The notes below the pieces were generated by a model, which worked only from the letters and a program-made list of their open reading frames with translations, searched no databases and had not been told where the DNA came from. A stretch of DNA of 64,000 nt from Bacillota bacterium (GTDB taxonomy: Bacteria; Bacillota_G; Limnochordia; DTU010). The DNA is taken from contig JAAZLQ010000321.1 in NCBI GenBank assembly GCA_012799255.1, forward strand, positions 1-64,000, given 5' to 3'. The position numbers were made by a program, and so were the translations under genes. Positions 55,278 to 63,165 of the stretch are shown here, in pieces. Positions within the stretch are counted from its first letter, which is position 1, and every line of letters starts with the position of its first letter.

Positions 55278-55415
55278 ATGTCTTTTTTCGTTGCAGGTTA
55301 TATGATCGTTTGGGTTCTTGTTCTCTTGTATACTATGGCCATTCAAAAGGGGCAAAATAAGCTTGAACAGGAGCTTAAGGTGTTGGAAGAACTGGTTTAC
55401 AATAAAGCTAAGTAA
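55278..55415 (+). CDS. ccmD: CcmD-like small membrane protein
   Basis: 45 residues: an N-terminal helix (YMIVWVLVLLYTMAI) then a charged helix (KLEQELKVLEEL). Size, topology and position after ccmC fit CcmD, which holds CcmE to CcmC during haem release. RBS AAAGGTGGG precedes ATG 55278. CcmD sequences are weakly conserved, so context carries the call. Confidence 0.72.
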   Translation: MSFFVAGYMIVWVLVLLYTMAIQKGQNKLEQELKVLEELVYNKAK

Positions 55416-55482
55416 GGCGTTAGGAAACGGTTAGGACTTTGTGATTTTTTTGCTGTATTTGGGAAAATGGGCACAATCTCTA

Positions 55483-55511
55483 TTGACATAGTGAGGGTTG
55501 CTATTTATAAT
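55483..55511 (+). promoter_or_regulatory. Consensus SigA promoter of secreted flavinylation-motif protein
   Basis: A perfect TTGACA (55483-55488), 17-nt spacer and perfect TATAAT (55506-55511). The strongest promoter seen in the window, 62 nt before the ATG; it suggests a highly expressed product. Confidence 0.9.
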
Positions 55512-55572
55512 AAAGTTGATAAATGAAACTGCACCTTGTAGGTGTAAATTCAGGAAAGAAAGAGGCAGATTT

Positions 55573-56097
55573 ATGAAGAAAACCCTTGCTTTAGTTCTTG
55601 TGTTGGTGTCCGTTTTAGCACTAAGTGCTGCTAGCTTTGCTGCTGAACCCATTAAGATGGGTAAAGCTGACTGGGCAGCTCACGGCACAAGATGTTTTGC
55701 AGTAGCAGTTGTAGCACTCCAAGGCGACACAATTGTTGGTGCTTACATTGATGAATACCAAATGCTCGCAAAAGAAGGCACCGTTGGTGTTCCCAACAGC
55801 GACAAAGACTTTGGTAACGCATTTGCAAATCCTGAGCAATGGCTCGCATCCAAAAAGGTTAACAGCGATTTCTACAGCAACAACATGGCTAAGGCTGGTT
55901 CTACTGTAACCATCGCTAACAACTTCAAAGCCCTTGAGAACTTTGTTGTTGGCATGACCGTAACCGAACTCGAAGCTCTGCTCACCAACAACACTGCAGA
56001 AGCTATGGTTGATATGGTAACTGGCGCAACCTTGGTTGACAACTATGGTTACCTCACAGCTTTCTGGGCAGCAGCTATGGATGCTTTAAACAACTAA
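55573..56097 (+). CDS. Abundant secreted protein with flavinylation-like motif (PplA-like)
   Basis: 174 residues: a signal peptide (about 1-24), then a compact domain with IVGAYIDEYQML and, near the C-terminus, DMVTGATLVDNYGY. TGAT preceded by Asp fits the ApbE flavinylation motif, with Thr as attachment point, and the domain resembles flavinylated electron-transfer lipoproteins such as Listeria PplA, although no lipobox Cys is present. It lies behind the cytochrome maturation genes under its own perfect promoter. Family assignment is by eye and tentative. Confidence 0.65.
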   Translation: MKKTLALVLVLVSVLALSAASFAAEPIKMGKADWAAHGTRCFAVAVVALQGDTIVGAYIDEYQMLAKEGTVGVPNSDKDFGNAFANPEQWLASKKVNSDFYSNNMAKAGSTVTIANNFKALENFVVGMTVTELEALLTNNTAEAMVDMVTGATLVDNYGYLTAFWAAAMDALNN

Positions 56098-56109
56098 ATA
56101 GTGATTGAA

Positions 56110-56142
56110 AAACCGTAGGGTCTAGCGACTCTACGGTTTTTT
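56110..56142 (+). terminator. Rho-independent terminator
   Basis: AAACCGTAG (56110-56118) pairs with CTACGGTTT (56131-56139), followed by a T6 run. It overlaps the stop codon of the convergent hydrolase gene. Confidence 0.85.
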
Positions 56143-57270
56143 GTCGTCTTCAGTTTGTGACGTTCTCAGTAAAAGGCGGGGACGAGGCACATTTAACTGC
56201 GCATTTTGCCTGACTGCCTTGAACAATAAGCTTAAGGAATGGGAGATGTTGTGACGCATCTCATCATCTAGTTCGCGAACGGATCTTAACACCAGACCAG
56301 CATTTTTGTGCCAATTTGCTGTCAGCTCTTTAAGTGTGGTAGCATTGGTCTCTTCCAAAATGGCAAAGAGTGTGTCCACAAACTTCTCTCTTTCCTCTAA
56401 ACTTAGGGAAGCTAACCAAGTTTTGAGCGTGCTATCTATGAACTTACTTCTACCTGTGACCTCGTCGACGTACACGAGTTGGTCTTCATCCACTTCCCAA
56501 GAAAAGAGGTCATGCTGCATCAAACCGATTTGCCTACTGTGAACCACATAATAGTCTTCCTCGTGTTGCAGTAGCATACCCACTATTGATGATTGGGGAA
56601 TAAAGGTCTTAACTCGTGTAGAGATGCGTGCATAGCCGTCTGAAGCAAGCACGCTAGCATCGAAACCTGGCCCGTCCAGATTATAGATTACTTTGATGCG
56701 TCTTTGTACCTGTGGTTCACAAAAGGCAGAAGCATAGACAGAAAGATTGCCTCCCTTCGAATGTCCGCCTACGATTAACTCACCAGTTAACCCCTGAGCA
56801 ACCCAGTTTAGATAACGTACTGCTTCTTGCTGAGCCGGGATGGGAGTACAAAAACTCATATTGAAGTCCTCTTTCCACCCGGTTAAGGTAAGGTCAGTTC
56901 CACGGAAGGAAACAAAGGATAGGGCAGGGGAGATACGTATTACCATGGCGGCAAACTGTTTTTCAGCTTGCACATCAATTTGATTAGTGTAGCCGCAAAG
57001 ATCCATCTGTGAAAAGCGCGTGCAAGAACTAGCTTTCTCCAAAAAACGCAAGTCTGCCCGAAAAAAAGCTTTTTCTATAGCTTCCTCAGATTGGAAAAAA
57101 AGTCTGCTTGCCTCAGCAAGGGTAATCGTGTTCTGGAGATCTTCAGGAACGATTCTGTCAAAAGGTAAGTTGGATAAGCGTGCTAAAACTAGTGCATCAA
57201 CGTCATTTAGGGAGGCTTCTTGTAGGGATTGACCTCCCCGCGAGGCAAGATAATCGAATAGGTTGGCCAT
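56131..57270 (-). CDS. DUF2974 (Mbeg1-like) lipase-type alpha/beta hydrolase
   Basis: 379 residues, cytoplasmic. It has FVSFRGTD (lipase-3-like oxyanion strand), the nucleophile elbow VGGHSKGGNLSVYAS and an LDGPGF segment, all as in Mbeg1-like proteins of unknown substrate. The C-terminal third is helical and charged. RBS GGGAGGTG precedes ATG 57270. The mrfB gene lies 13 nt upstream on the same strand, so it may be the last gene of the mrfA-mrfB operon. Confidence 0.85.
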   Translation of the reverse strand: MANLFDYLASRGGQSLQEASLNDVDALVLARLSNLPFDRIVPEDLQNTITLAEASRLFFQSEEAIEKAFFRADLRFLEKASSCTRFSQMDLCGYTNQIDVQAEKQFAAMVIRISPALSFVSFRGTDLTLTGWKEDFNMSFCTPIPAQQEAVRYLNWVAQGLTGELIVGGHSKGGNLSVYASAFCEPQVQRRIKVIYNLDGPGFDASVLASDGYARISTRVKTFIPQSSIVGMLLQHEEDYYVVHSRQIGLMQHDLFSWEVDEDQLVYVDEVTGRSKFIDSTLKTWLASLSLEEREKFVDTLFAILEETNATTLKELTANWHKNAGLVLRSVRELDDEMRHNISHSLSLLFKAVRQNAQLNVPRPRLLLRTSQTEDDKKP

Positions 57271-57283
57271 AATTCACCTCCCA

Positions 57284-58492
57284 TTAGATGGTTACTGATC
57301 GCTTACCTTGAATCCTTTTGAGCCGGTGTTCTAAGGCAGGTATCTTGGGGGATCTGCTCTGCCAGGCTATGGCTAAAGCGCGTCGGGTCACCTGCTCTGC
57401 ACCAGACAAGTCTTTGGCTCTATGCTCGTAATACTTGGCCAGTTCCTCTGCTGCTGCCAGATCTCCACTCTCTAGCTTTAAGAGCTTTTTCCACAGCAAG
57501 GCAGCCTGTTCATATTCCTTTAGACGTTTATAGATAGCTGCACTTTGACGGATAACCCTTACATATTGCGTCTGCTCTTCAGCGAGTTGTGAAGCTGCCT
57601 CAAGAAAGTGCAGGGCTAACCGTTGCTTCTCCGCCACTAAAGCCAAGGAAGCGAGGGCTTCCGCTTCATAGGGACAGTCGCATTCAGCAGGTTCAAGCTC
57701 GGTTGTCAAGTGGATGCGGAAAAGTAGGGTAGCCATGGAGATAATGTCGATTACATTGTGTTCCAGAATGTTTACCAGTAAGCTCCCATCACCTGTCTGC
57801 AAAAAGTCAAAGTAGCGTTGGGGAATCTCAAAACCGGGTATATCATCGGTTCTTCTTACGCCTAGAATATGTTCTTCTAGACTGCCCAGGCTACAACTCT
57901 CCAGTTTATGCCTCCAAAGTCTCCTGGACATGTGTAGTAGATCAAGGTGGTGCTTACCGACCGGTCCTTCTAAGCCCAGCCGGGATAGGGTAAATCTAGT
58001 TTGCAAAAGGGGAAGATCAAAGCTCTTACCATTAAACGATATAATCGTATCCCTACGCCGCAGCTCTTGGTCTAAGAGGTATAAAAGAGCAAGCTCTTCA
58101 TTGTAATCGCGCATGAGCAGTTGCTTGACGACAAAATGGGTAGGAGTGAAAAAGCCAAGGCCCACCAAGAAGGCATAAGTACCAGTACCACCAGCCAGAC
58201 CAGTTGTTTCAGTATCTAAAAAGAGGGCATTTTCTATACGGAATGAATCCTTCTTGCTCTGTCCAAAAAGGTAGAGATTATCGTAGGTCGTGCCGAGAAC
58301 TTGTTTGAGAAAATACTTGTCGTGACGTTCGGCTAGAGGGAAGTATTTTTCCTTTACGTAACAGGGTCCAAAGGGTGTAGACACTTCTTGACCCTGTAAA
58401 AAGGGGTCAAGGTTGATTGATCCTCGAGCTCCAGTGGGTTGAGAACTACTCTGCTGTGGTAGAAACTTGCGTAGTTTGCTGACTAGGTTCAT
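57284..58492 (-). CDS. mrfB: Mitomycin repair exonuclease MrfB (YprB-like)
   Basis: 402 residues: an RNase H-like DEDD exonuclease domain with FLDTETTGLAGGTGTYAF, FNGKSFDLPLL, LDLLHMSRRLW and NVIDIISMATLL, then TPR-like helices (about 275-390). In B. subtilis it works with MrfA to repair mitomycin C adducts. It overlaps the helicase gene by 47 nt, showing tight coupling. Confidence 0.9.
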   Translation of the reverse strand: MNLVSKLRKFLPQQSSSQPTGARGSINLDPFLQGQEVSTPFGPCYVKEKYFPLAERHDKYFLKQVLGTTYDNLYLFGQSKKDSFRIENALFLDTETTGLAGGTGTYAFLVGLGFFTPTHFVVKQLLMRDYNEELALLYLLDQELRRRDTIISFNGKSFDLPLLQTRFTLSRLGLEGPVGKHHLDLLHMSRRLWRHKLESCSLGSLEEHILGVRRTDDIPGFEIPQRYFDFLQTGDGSLLVNILEHNVIDIISMATLLFRIHLTTELEPAECDCPYEAEALASLALVAEKQRLALHFLEAASQLAEEQTQYVRVIRQSAAIYKRLKEYEQAALLWKKLLKLESGDLAAAEELAKYYEHRAKDLSGAEQVTRRALAIAWQSRSPKIPALEHRLKRIQGKRSVTI

Positions 58493-60752
58493 TGCCTAAA
58501 GCCCCCTTTAAGAACCACGAGGTGTGTTCTTTGCCTTCTAAACCCACTTCTTCCACCGGCCCTACACAGGAAGGGCAACCGGATGGGCAAGGGCATTGCT
58601 TGATAATCGAAAGAGCTCGCCAGAGCAAACGGCCATGGGCTTCAAAAAGTTTTTCACTGAATCCCACTCCACCAGGATATTTCTCATAGATATACACTGT
58701 GGGATTGCCGGTAAAGGGGGAACGAACTTGGGCTGTTACCCCCAAATCGCTAGGCTCACACATCAATTCTAGTGAAGCAATATTTCCGAGTAAATGGGAG
58801 GCACCGATCAGAGCACTTTGTAGGGCACCCCGATCTAGTTGGCTCACACTTTCTTGCGGAATACTGAACCAATAGGCGGTTGTGTGCATTTCTTGCTCAG
58901 GGAGTGAAATATTACCCCAACCAACGTTTTCGTGGGTGTAGAACTTAATCTTCTTATACAGATGGGTTTTCGCTACTACCATAACCTCACCCCAACTACG
59001 CACTACTTGTGGAAGTTGCTCCTCTTCGAAGACGTCTAACACTTTAAGATCCACATCTAGATTGGCATCGGTATAGTAATCCACGTCCACTTGTCTAGCA
59101 TAGGCTTTTTGGCGTTCCCAATCTAAATGATCAATATGGTATTGGGCACTTTCATGAATATAGATGGCTCCTTCATGGATCAGCATTGGTGCGCTAAAAC
59201 GATCCACTTCGCCAATGACTCTTGTTTGCCCGTCAGTAGTATCAATGATGGCGAAATTCTCTGTGGAAGCACTCCTAAGAGAAATGTCTACTGCCGGATA
59301 GTTCTCACTCATCCAATACCAGCGATGATCCACTTTTCGTAAAATCATTTCCTCAGTCAGGTAATCTAGAATTTCCGCGGGGTCTATCTCACCGAATTTT
59401 TCTCCCTCCATAAATGGCAGTTCAAAGGCTGCACATTTTAGGTGCGAGACCAAAATATAGAGGTTATTGGGGTTAATTCGGGCATATTCAACTCCCCGTT
59501 CCATAAAGTAGTCGGGATTTTGGATCATGAACTGGTTCAAAGGACTGGAGTTGGCTACTAAAACCGCGACCGATGGTTCATGACTACGCCCGGCTCGGCC
59601 CAACTGTTGCCAGGTACTTGCTATCGTTCCAGGGTAACCGGTTAAAACTGCCGCTTGCAGGGTACCAATATCGATGCCTAACTCCAAGGCATTTGTACTG
59701 ACCACCCCCAGCACTTTTCCAGCACGGAGATCCCGCTCAATCTGTCTTCGCTGTTTGGGCAGGTATCCTCCCCGATATGCCCTAATTGTCTCACTCGGTT
59801 GGCCAAGTTTATGAAATGATTTTCGCAGATAAGTAACCAAAACCTCCGTATCTAGGCGACTACGAGTAAAGACAATGGTGGGAATCTTGGCGGCAATCAG
59901 TTCATGGGCAACCGCTTCTGCCTCCAAGAGTGAGCTACGGCGGATTCCTAGTGGTTGGTTCACAACCGGAGGATTGTAAAAGAATAAGTCCTTTTGACCC
60001 CGGGGAGCTCCATTCTTGTCAATCACTGTAACCGGGCGCCCTAAGAGGGTTTCGCCATGTTCTTGGGGATTGGCAATGGTGGCAGACGTACAAATAAACT
60101 GGGGGCTGGCCCCATAAAAGTCGCAAATCCTTTTAAGGCGCCTTAAGACATTGGCAACATGGGAGCCAAAAACACCACGGTAAATATGTAACTCATCGAT
60201 AACCACATATTTAAGGTTCTCAAAAAGCCTCATCCACTTGGTGTGATGGGGCAAAATTCCTGAATGGAGCATATCTGGATTCGTCACGACTATGCTCCCT
60301 GCGGAACGGATGGTAATCCGTGCATCACCTGGTGTGTCGCCATCATAGGTGTAAGTTTTGATTTTTCCGCCCAAAAGATCACTCCAAGCCATGAGCTCTG
60401 CTACCTGATCCTGAGCCAGGGCCTTAGTGGGGAAGAGGTAAAGTGCTCTAGCTTCCTCATTTTCTAGTAAAGTTGTGATGACAGGTAAGTTGTAACAAAG
60501 TGTCTTTCCAGAGGCTGTTGGTGTAACCACCACGATATCCTTGCCCGCATGAACCGCTTCGAGGGATGAAGCTTGATGGGAGTACAGTTTTTCGATACCT
60601 TTAGATCGAAGCAATTCCGTTAACTCAGCGGGTAAAAAATCAGGCAGTGGCTCGTAAATACCTGCCTGGGCTGGTATGGTATGCCGAAAGGTGACATTTT
60701 TCATAAAACGAGGATTACTTTCGGTTTTGCTTAAGACGTTTTCCAGACCCAT
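58446..60752 (-). CDS. mrfA: DEAD/DEAH helicase MrfA (YprA-like)
   Basis: 768 residues: motif I TPTASGKT, a DELH box (VVIDELHIYRG), SATIANP, a C-terminal RecA-like half with GRAGR (QLGRAGRSHEPS) and a DUF1998 zinc region CPCPSGCPSC. Its four Cys bind metal and are needed in B. subtilis MrfA. It unwinds DNA for MrfB in a UvrA-independent mitomycin repair route. RBS AGGGTAGG. Confidence 0.92.
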   Translation of the reverse strand: MGLENVLSKTESNPRFMKNVTFRHTIPAQAGIYEPLPDFLPAELTELLRSKGIEKLYSHQASSLEAVHAGKDIVVVTPTASGKTLCYNLPVITTLLENEEARALYLFPTKALAQDQVAELMAWSDLLGGKIKTYTYDGDTPGDARITIRSAGSIVVTNPDMLHSGILPHHTKWMRLFENLKYVVIDELHIYRGVFGSHVANVLRRLKRICDFYGASPQFICTSATIANPQEHGETLLGRPVTVIDKNGAPRGQKDLFFYNPPVVNQPLGIRRSSLLEAEAVAHELIAAKIPTIVFTRSRLDTEVLVTYLRKSFHKLGQPSETIRAYRGGYLPKQRRQIERDLRAGKVLGVVSTNALELGIDIGTLQAAVLTGYPGTIASTWQQLGRAGRSHEPSVAVLVANSSPLNQFMIQNPDYFMERGVEYARINPNNLYILVSHLKCAAFELPFMEGEKFGEIDPAEILDYLTEEMILRKVDHRWYWMSENYPAVDISLRSASTENFAIIDTTDGQTRVIGEVDRFSAPMLIHEGAIYIHESAQYHIDHLDWERQKAYARQVDVDYYTDANLDVDLKVLDVFEEEQLPQVVRSWGEVMVVAKTHLYKKIKFYTHENVGWGNISLPEQEMHTTAYWFSIPQESVSQLDRGALQSALIGASHLLGNIASLELMCEPSDLGVTAQVRSPFTGNPTVYIYEKYPGGVGFSEKLFEAHGRLLWRALSIIKQCPCPSGCPSCVGPVEEVGLEGKEHTSWFLKGALGNEPSQQTTQVSTTAE

Positions 60753-60824
60753 GGGGTGACACCTACCCTTCTGCCTTAATCTTAAACGAACGCCAGTTTG
60801 TAGTCAATGGTTTTCCAGTTGTAC

Positions 60825-60853
60825 TTGAGCAGTGGTAGGGCAGGTGTTATACT
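60825..60853 (+). promoter_or_regulatory. SigA promoter of secreted EreA/ChaN-like gene
   Basis: TTGAGC (60825-60830), 17-nt spacer, TATACT (60848-60853), 35 nt before the ATG. Confidence 0.75.
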
Positions 60854-60888
60854 AAAATTGGCAAAATTTTCACAGGAGGAGAATGTGC

Positions 60889-62454
60889 ATGAAACGAGTT
60901 ACTCTATTGTGTATCTTGGTAACCTTACTTTTGTCAGGAGTTGTATTCGCTTGGGAAGGGCAAGGCACCCGCTTGGATCGTTCCTCCTTGCCAGAAGGTT
61001 GGACTTTGGCTCTGGATTTTCTAGCTTCCCCAAATGAACTCCAGATGTTCTCCAATCACTTGGGAGTGAATGTGATCCTCTTGCGAAACTATGTTTTAAA
61101 TACATCTACAGGGAACATTCAGATTAACTTTGTGGTGACAGAAACAGAAGCAGAGGCTCAAGGCTTGTATGAGTTGTTCTTAGGATTTCATCTTCCGGAG
61201 CATGTAGGACTACATGGTCGCAGAGTTATGGAAATAGTTACGGAACATCAGGAACTAGTGGATTTAGCTAGCGCGAGCCTAAGATTCGGGCCCGAAGCAG
61301 TGGACACTCCAGATCTGATTGCCTTAAGGAAGTATTTAAGTAGCTGGAGTTGGCCAGCTAAGGACTTAGGTACCATAACTACGCAGCTTAGATCGGAACT
61401 TGCTAGATATCGTGTCTTCTTGGTGGGCGAATCCCATGGTATGGTTTTTAACCAGGAGTTAGAGTCTGTTTTGCTGGAGTTTTTTGTGCGAGATGGCGGT
61501 GTACGCAATCTTCTCCTAGAACTGTCACCAAGCATCGTGGGATTTTTGCGGGAATATGTGGAAACAGGTGACGAGAACCTATTATATAGAGCTTTTTCCA
61601 CCATAAAAGGAACCTACTTCTGGACAAAGGAGAATTATGCCCATTGGAAAAAGGTGCACCAACTGTGGAGCGCTTTGCCTCAGGGCGAGAAGATTAAGCT
61701 GATTGGTCTTGATGTGGAACATCAGCCCCTCTTGGCTCTCCAATATCTCCAGCATCTTTTAGACAAGGTGGGAAGTAGTGAGTTATCCGCTACGAAACTC
61801 GGTGTAATCAGCGAGATCCTTCAAGGAAAGAGGAGCATCTCTCAAAGTGAAGTAGATGATTTTTTGGCCGAACTGTTAGGAGAACTCCACACCGAGCTGG
61901 TCAAGAGTGAACTGGGCGAGCTGGCGGAGGAGTTTGAACTTGTCCTTTCTAGTTTGAGGGCTGGTCTCCAGCTGCAGACCATTCAGGACTCCACACTGTG
62001 GAATGATTATCGGGATCAAGCCATGTATCAGAACTTTTTAAAGCAAATTAGTTTAGATGGTGACGAAAAGTACTTTGGTCAGTGGGGCCTCAACCATGTG
62101 TACCAGAGCAGACAGGATGGGGTGGAGTGGCTTGCATCTTCGATTACCAAGACCCAGGGTTTTGAAGATTCTGTGTTCAGCATGGTGTTGGTGTATCAGG
62201 ATAGTCACTACCGCAAGAACTACAGTTATGAGGTTCTACCCTTTGATAACTATTTGACAGGAACGAATGCCCTTGGAGAAATTGCTCAAGGTGAACCACT
62301 TTTGGTCAAGCTCGATGGCGCCAACTCTCCCTTTACCCAAGACCTTTTGTGGAAAATCAGGGGTGTTGAGCCCAGCGAAGGAACCACCACAGATTATTAC
62401 CAGTACCTCTTGTTTGTTCCTGGAGCAGAAGCGTCTACACCATTGGCTTTGTAG
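60889..62454 (+). CDS. Secreted EreA/ChaN-superfamily protein
   Basis: About 521 residues with a signal peptide (about 1-21). The N-terminal 150 residues are unrecognised. The core has VFLVGESHG, IKLIGLDVEHQ and YFGQWGLNHVYQ, the pattern of His/Glu motifs shared by erythromycin esterases and ChaN/TIKI-like hydrolases. It would act outside the membrane; substrate unknown. ATG 60889 lies 9 nt after GGAGGA; ATG 60883 is 3 nt from it. The family link is by motif only. Confidence 0.65.
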   Translation: MKRVTLLCILVTLLLSGVVFAWEGQGTRLDRSSLPEGWTLALDFLASPNELQMFSNHLGVNVILLRNYVLNTSTGNIQINFVVTETEAEAQGLYELFLGFHLPEHVGLHGRRVMEIVTEHQELVDLASASLRFGPEAVDTPDLIALRKYLSSWSWPAKDLGTITTQLRSELARYRVFLVGESHGMVFNQELESVLLEFFVRDGGVRNLLLELSPSIVGFLREYVETGDENLLYRAFSTIKGTYFWTKENYAHWKKVHQLWSALPQGEKIKLIGLDVEHQPLLALQYLQHLLDKVGSSELSATKLGVISEILQGKRSISQSEVDDFLAELLGELHTELVKSELGELAEEFELVLSSLRAGLQLQTIQDSTLWNDYRDQAMYQNFLKQISLDGDEKYFGQWGLNHVYQSRQDGVEWLASSITKTQGFEDSVFSMVLVYQDSHYRKNYSYEVLPFDNYLTGTNALGEIAQGEPLLVKLDGANSPFTQDLLWKIRGVEPSEGTTTDYYQYLLFVPGAEASTPLAL

Positions 62455-62492
62455 TAATGAGCACACTAATTGGAGCGACCTATCTTTTTGAT

Positions 62493-62539
62493 CGGCTGGA
62501 ACAGAGGGTTTCTGCTTAGAAACCCACTAGTTTCCAGCC
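62493..62539. terminator. Long two-part hairpin between convergent genes
   Basis: Outer arms GGCTGGAA (62493-62500) and TTCCAGCC (62532-62539) enclose a perfect inner stem GGGTTTCT (62506-62513) / AGAAACCC (62518-62525). A weak T-rich stretch follows. Probably a terminator for the secreted gene and the opposing small gene. Confidence 0.6.
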
Positions 62540-62561
62540 CTTGTTTCTTCTGGATCCGACA

Positions 62562-62840
62562 TTAACGCTCTGTCCTTTGCAGGAACTTTCTGAGTTCGGG
62601 GACTGCTTCGAAAAGTTGGCTGGCGAATTTTTCTCTGACAGCGTTGTCGATCTCAATCTCATTGAGAACTTGCGTTATTTTAGGCAGCACATGTGTTGCC
62701 TCTACCAGGCTTTGTCTAAGGTTTTCTCTTAAGTCTTCCAGCAACGGAGAAACCACGGGGTAATTGGTGAACAGTAGCCCCACGATTTGCAGGAGTGATT
62801 CCAGAACATTAGCGGATTCTTCCCGCATTTGATCAGTCAT
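62562..62840 (-). CDS. Small hypothetical helical protein
   Basis: 92 residues, not recognised. All helix by appearance, with alternating hydrophobic and charged residues (LLQIVGLLFTNYPVVSPLLEDL) and no Cys. ATG 62840 follows AAGGAGGG and AAGGA. It lies beside a spore-type peptide and a spore-coat gene, so a sporulation role is conceivable but unproved. Confidence 0.6.
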   Translation of the reverse strand: MTDQMREESANVLESLLQIVGLLFTNYPVVSPLLEDLRENLRQSLVEATHVLPKITQVLNEIEIDNAVREKFASQLFEAVPELRKFLQRTER

Positions 62841-62962
62841 TTTCCTTGGTTCCCTCCTTTTTTGGAAATTCATGACTGACAATTCCCATTTGTAGTCCAT
62901 AAGTCATATACATATACAAGGAGTGAGGGGGGATGGAGGGCTACCCCCCATCCCAGTAAGGG

Positions 62963-63043
62963 CTATCCTAAGAGGATCACAGCCAACACGACGATGAGGA
63001 TTAACGCAACAAAGATGATGAAGGTTTCTTGTTCGTTATTCAT
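62963..63043 (-). CDS. 26-residue spore-type transmembrane peptide (YjcZ-like)
   Basis: ATG 63043 follows GGGAGGT (63051-63057). The peptide has a polar start (MNNEQE) and a single helix (FIIFVALILIVVLAVILLG) to the C-terminus. This resembles the tiny YjcZ/SscA-type sporulation proteins. Such short genes are missed by most callers; the strong site and clean design support it. Confidence 0.6.
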   Translation of the reverse strand: MNNEQETFIIFVALILIVVLAVILLG

Positions 63044-63165
63044 GAAGTGCACCTCCCTCGGTTGAAGAATTAAGAAGTTGGCCTTCTTGCTCTTAAACTA
63101 TGAGATATTAACGGGACTGCTATAATTCTAGATTCCCGTTTTACTCTCATTGGGAGGTGCTTTTG

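Noticed and set aside
62920..62955. G/C-run palindrome as a terminator or repeat element
   Set aside because: The pairing is between simple G and C runs with several registers and no U-run; it has no copy elsewhere in the window.
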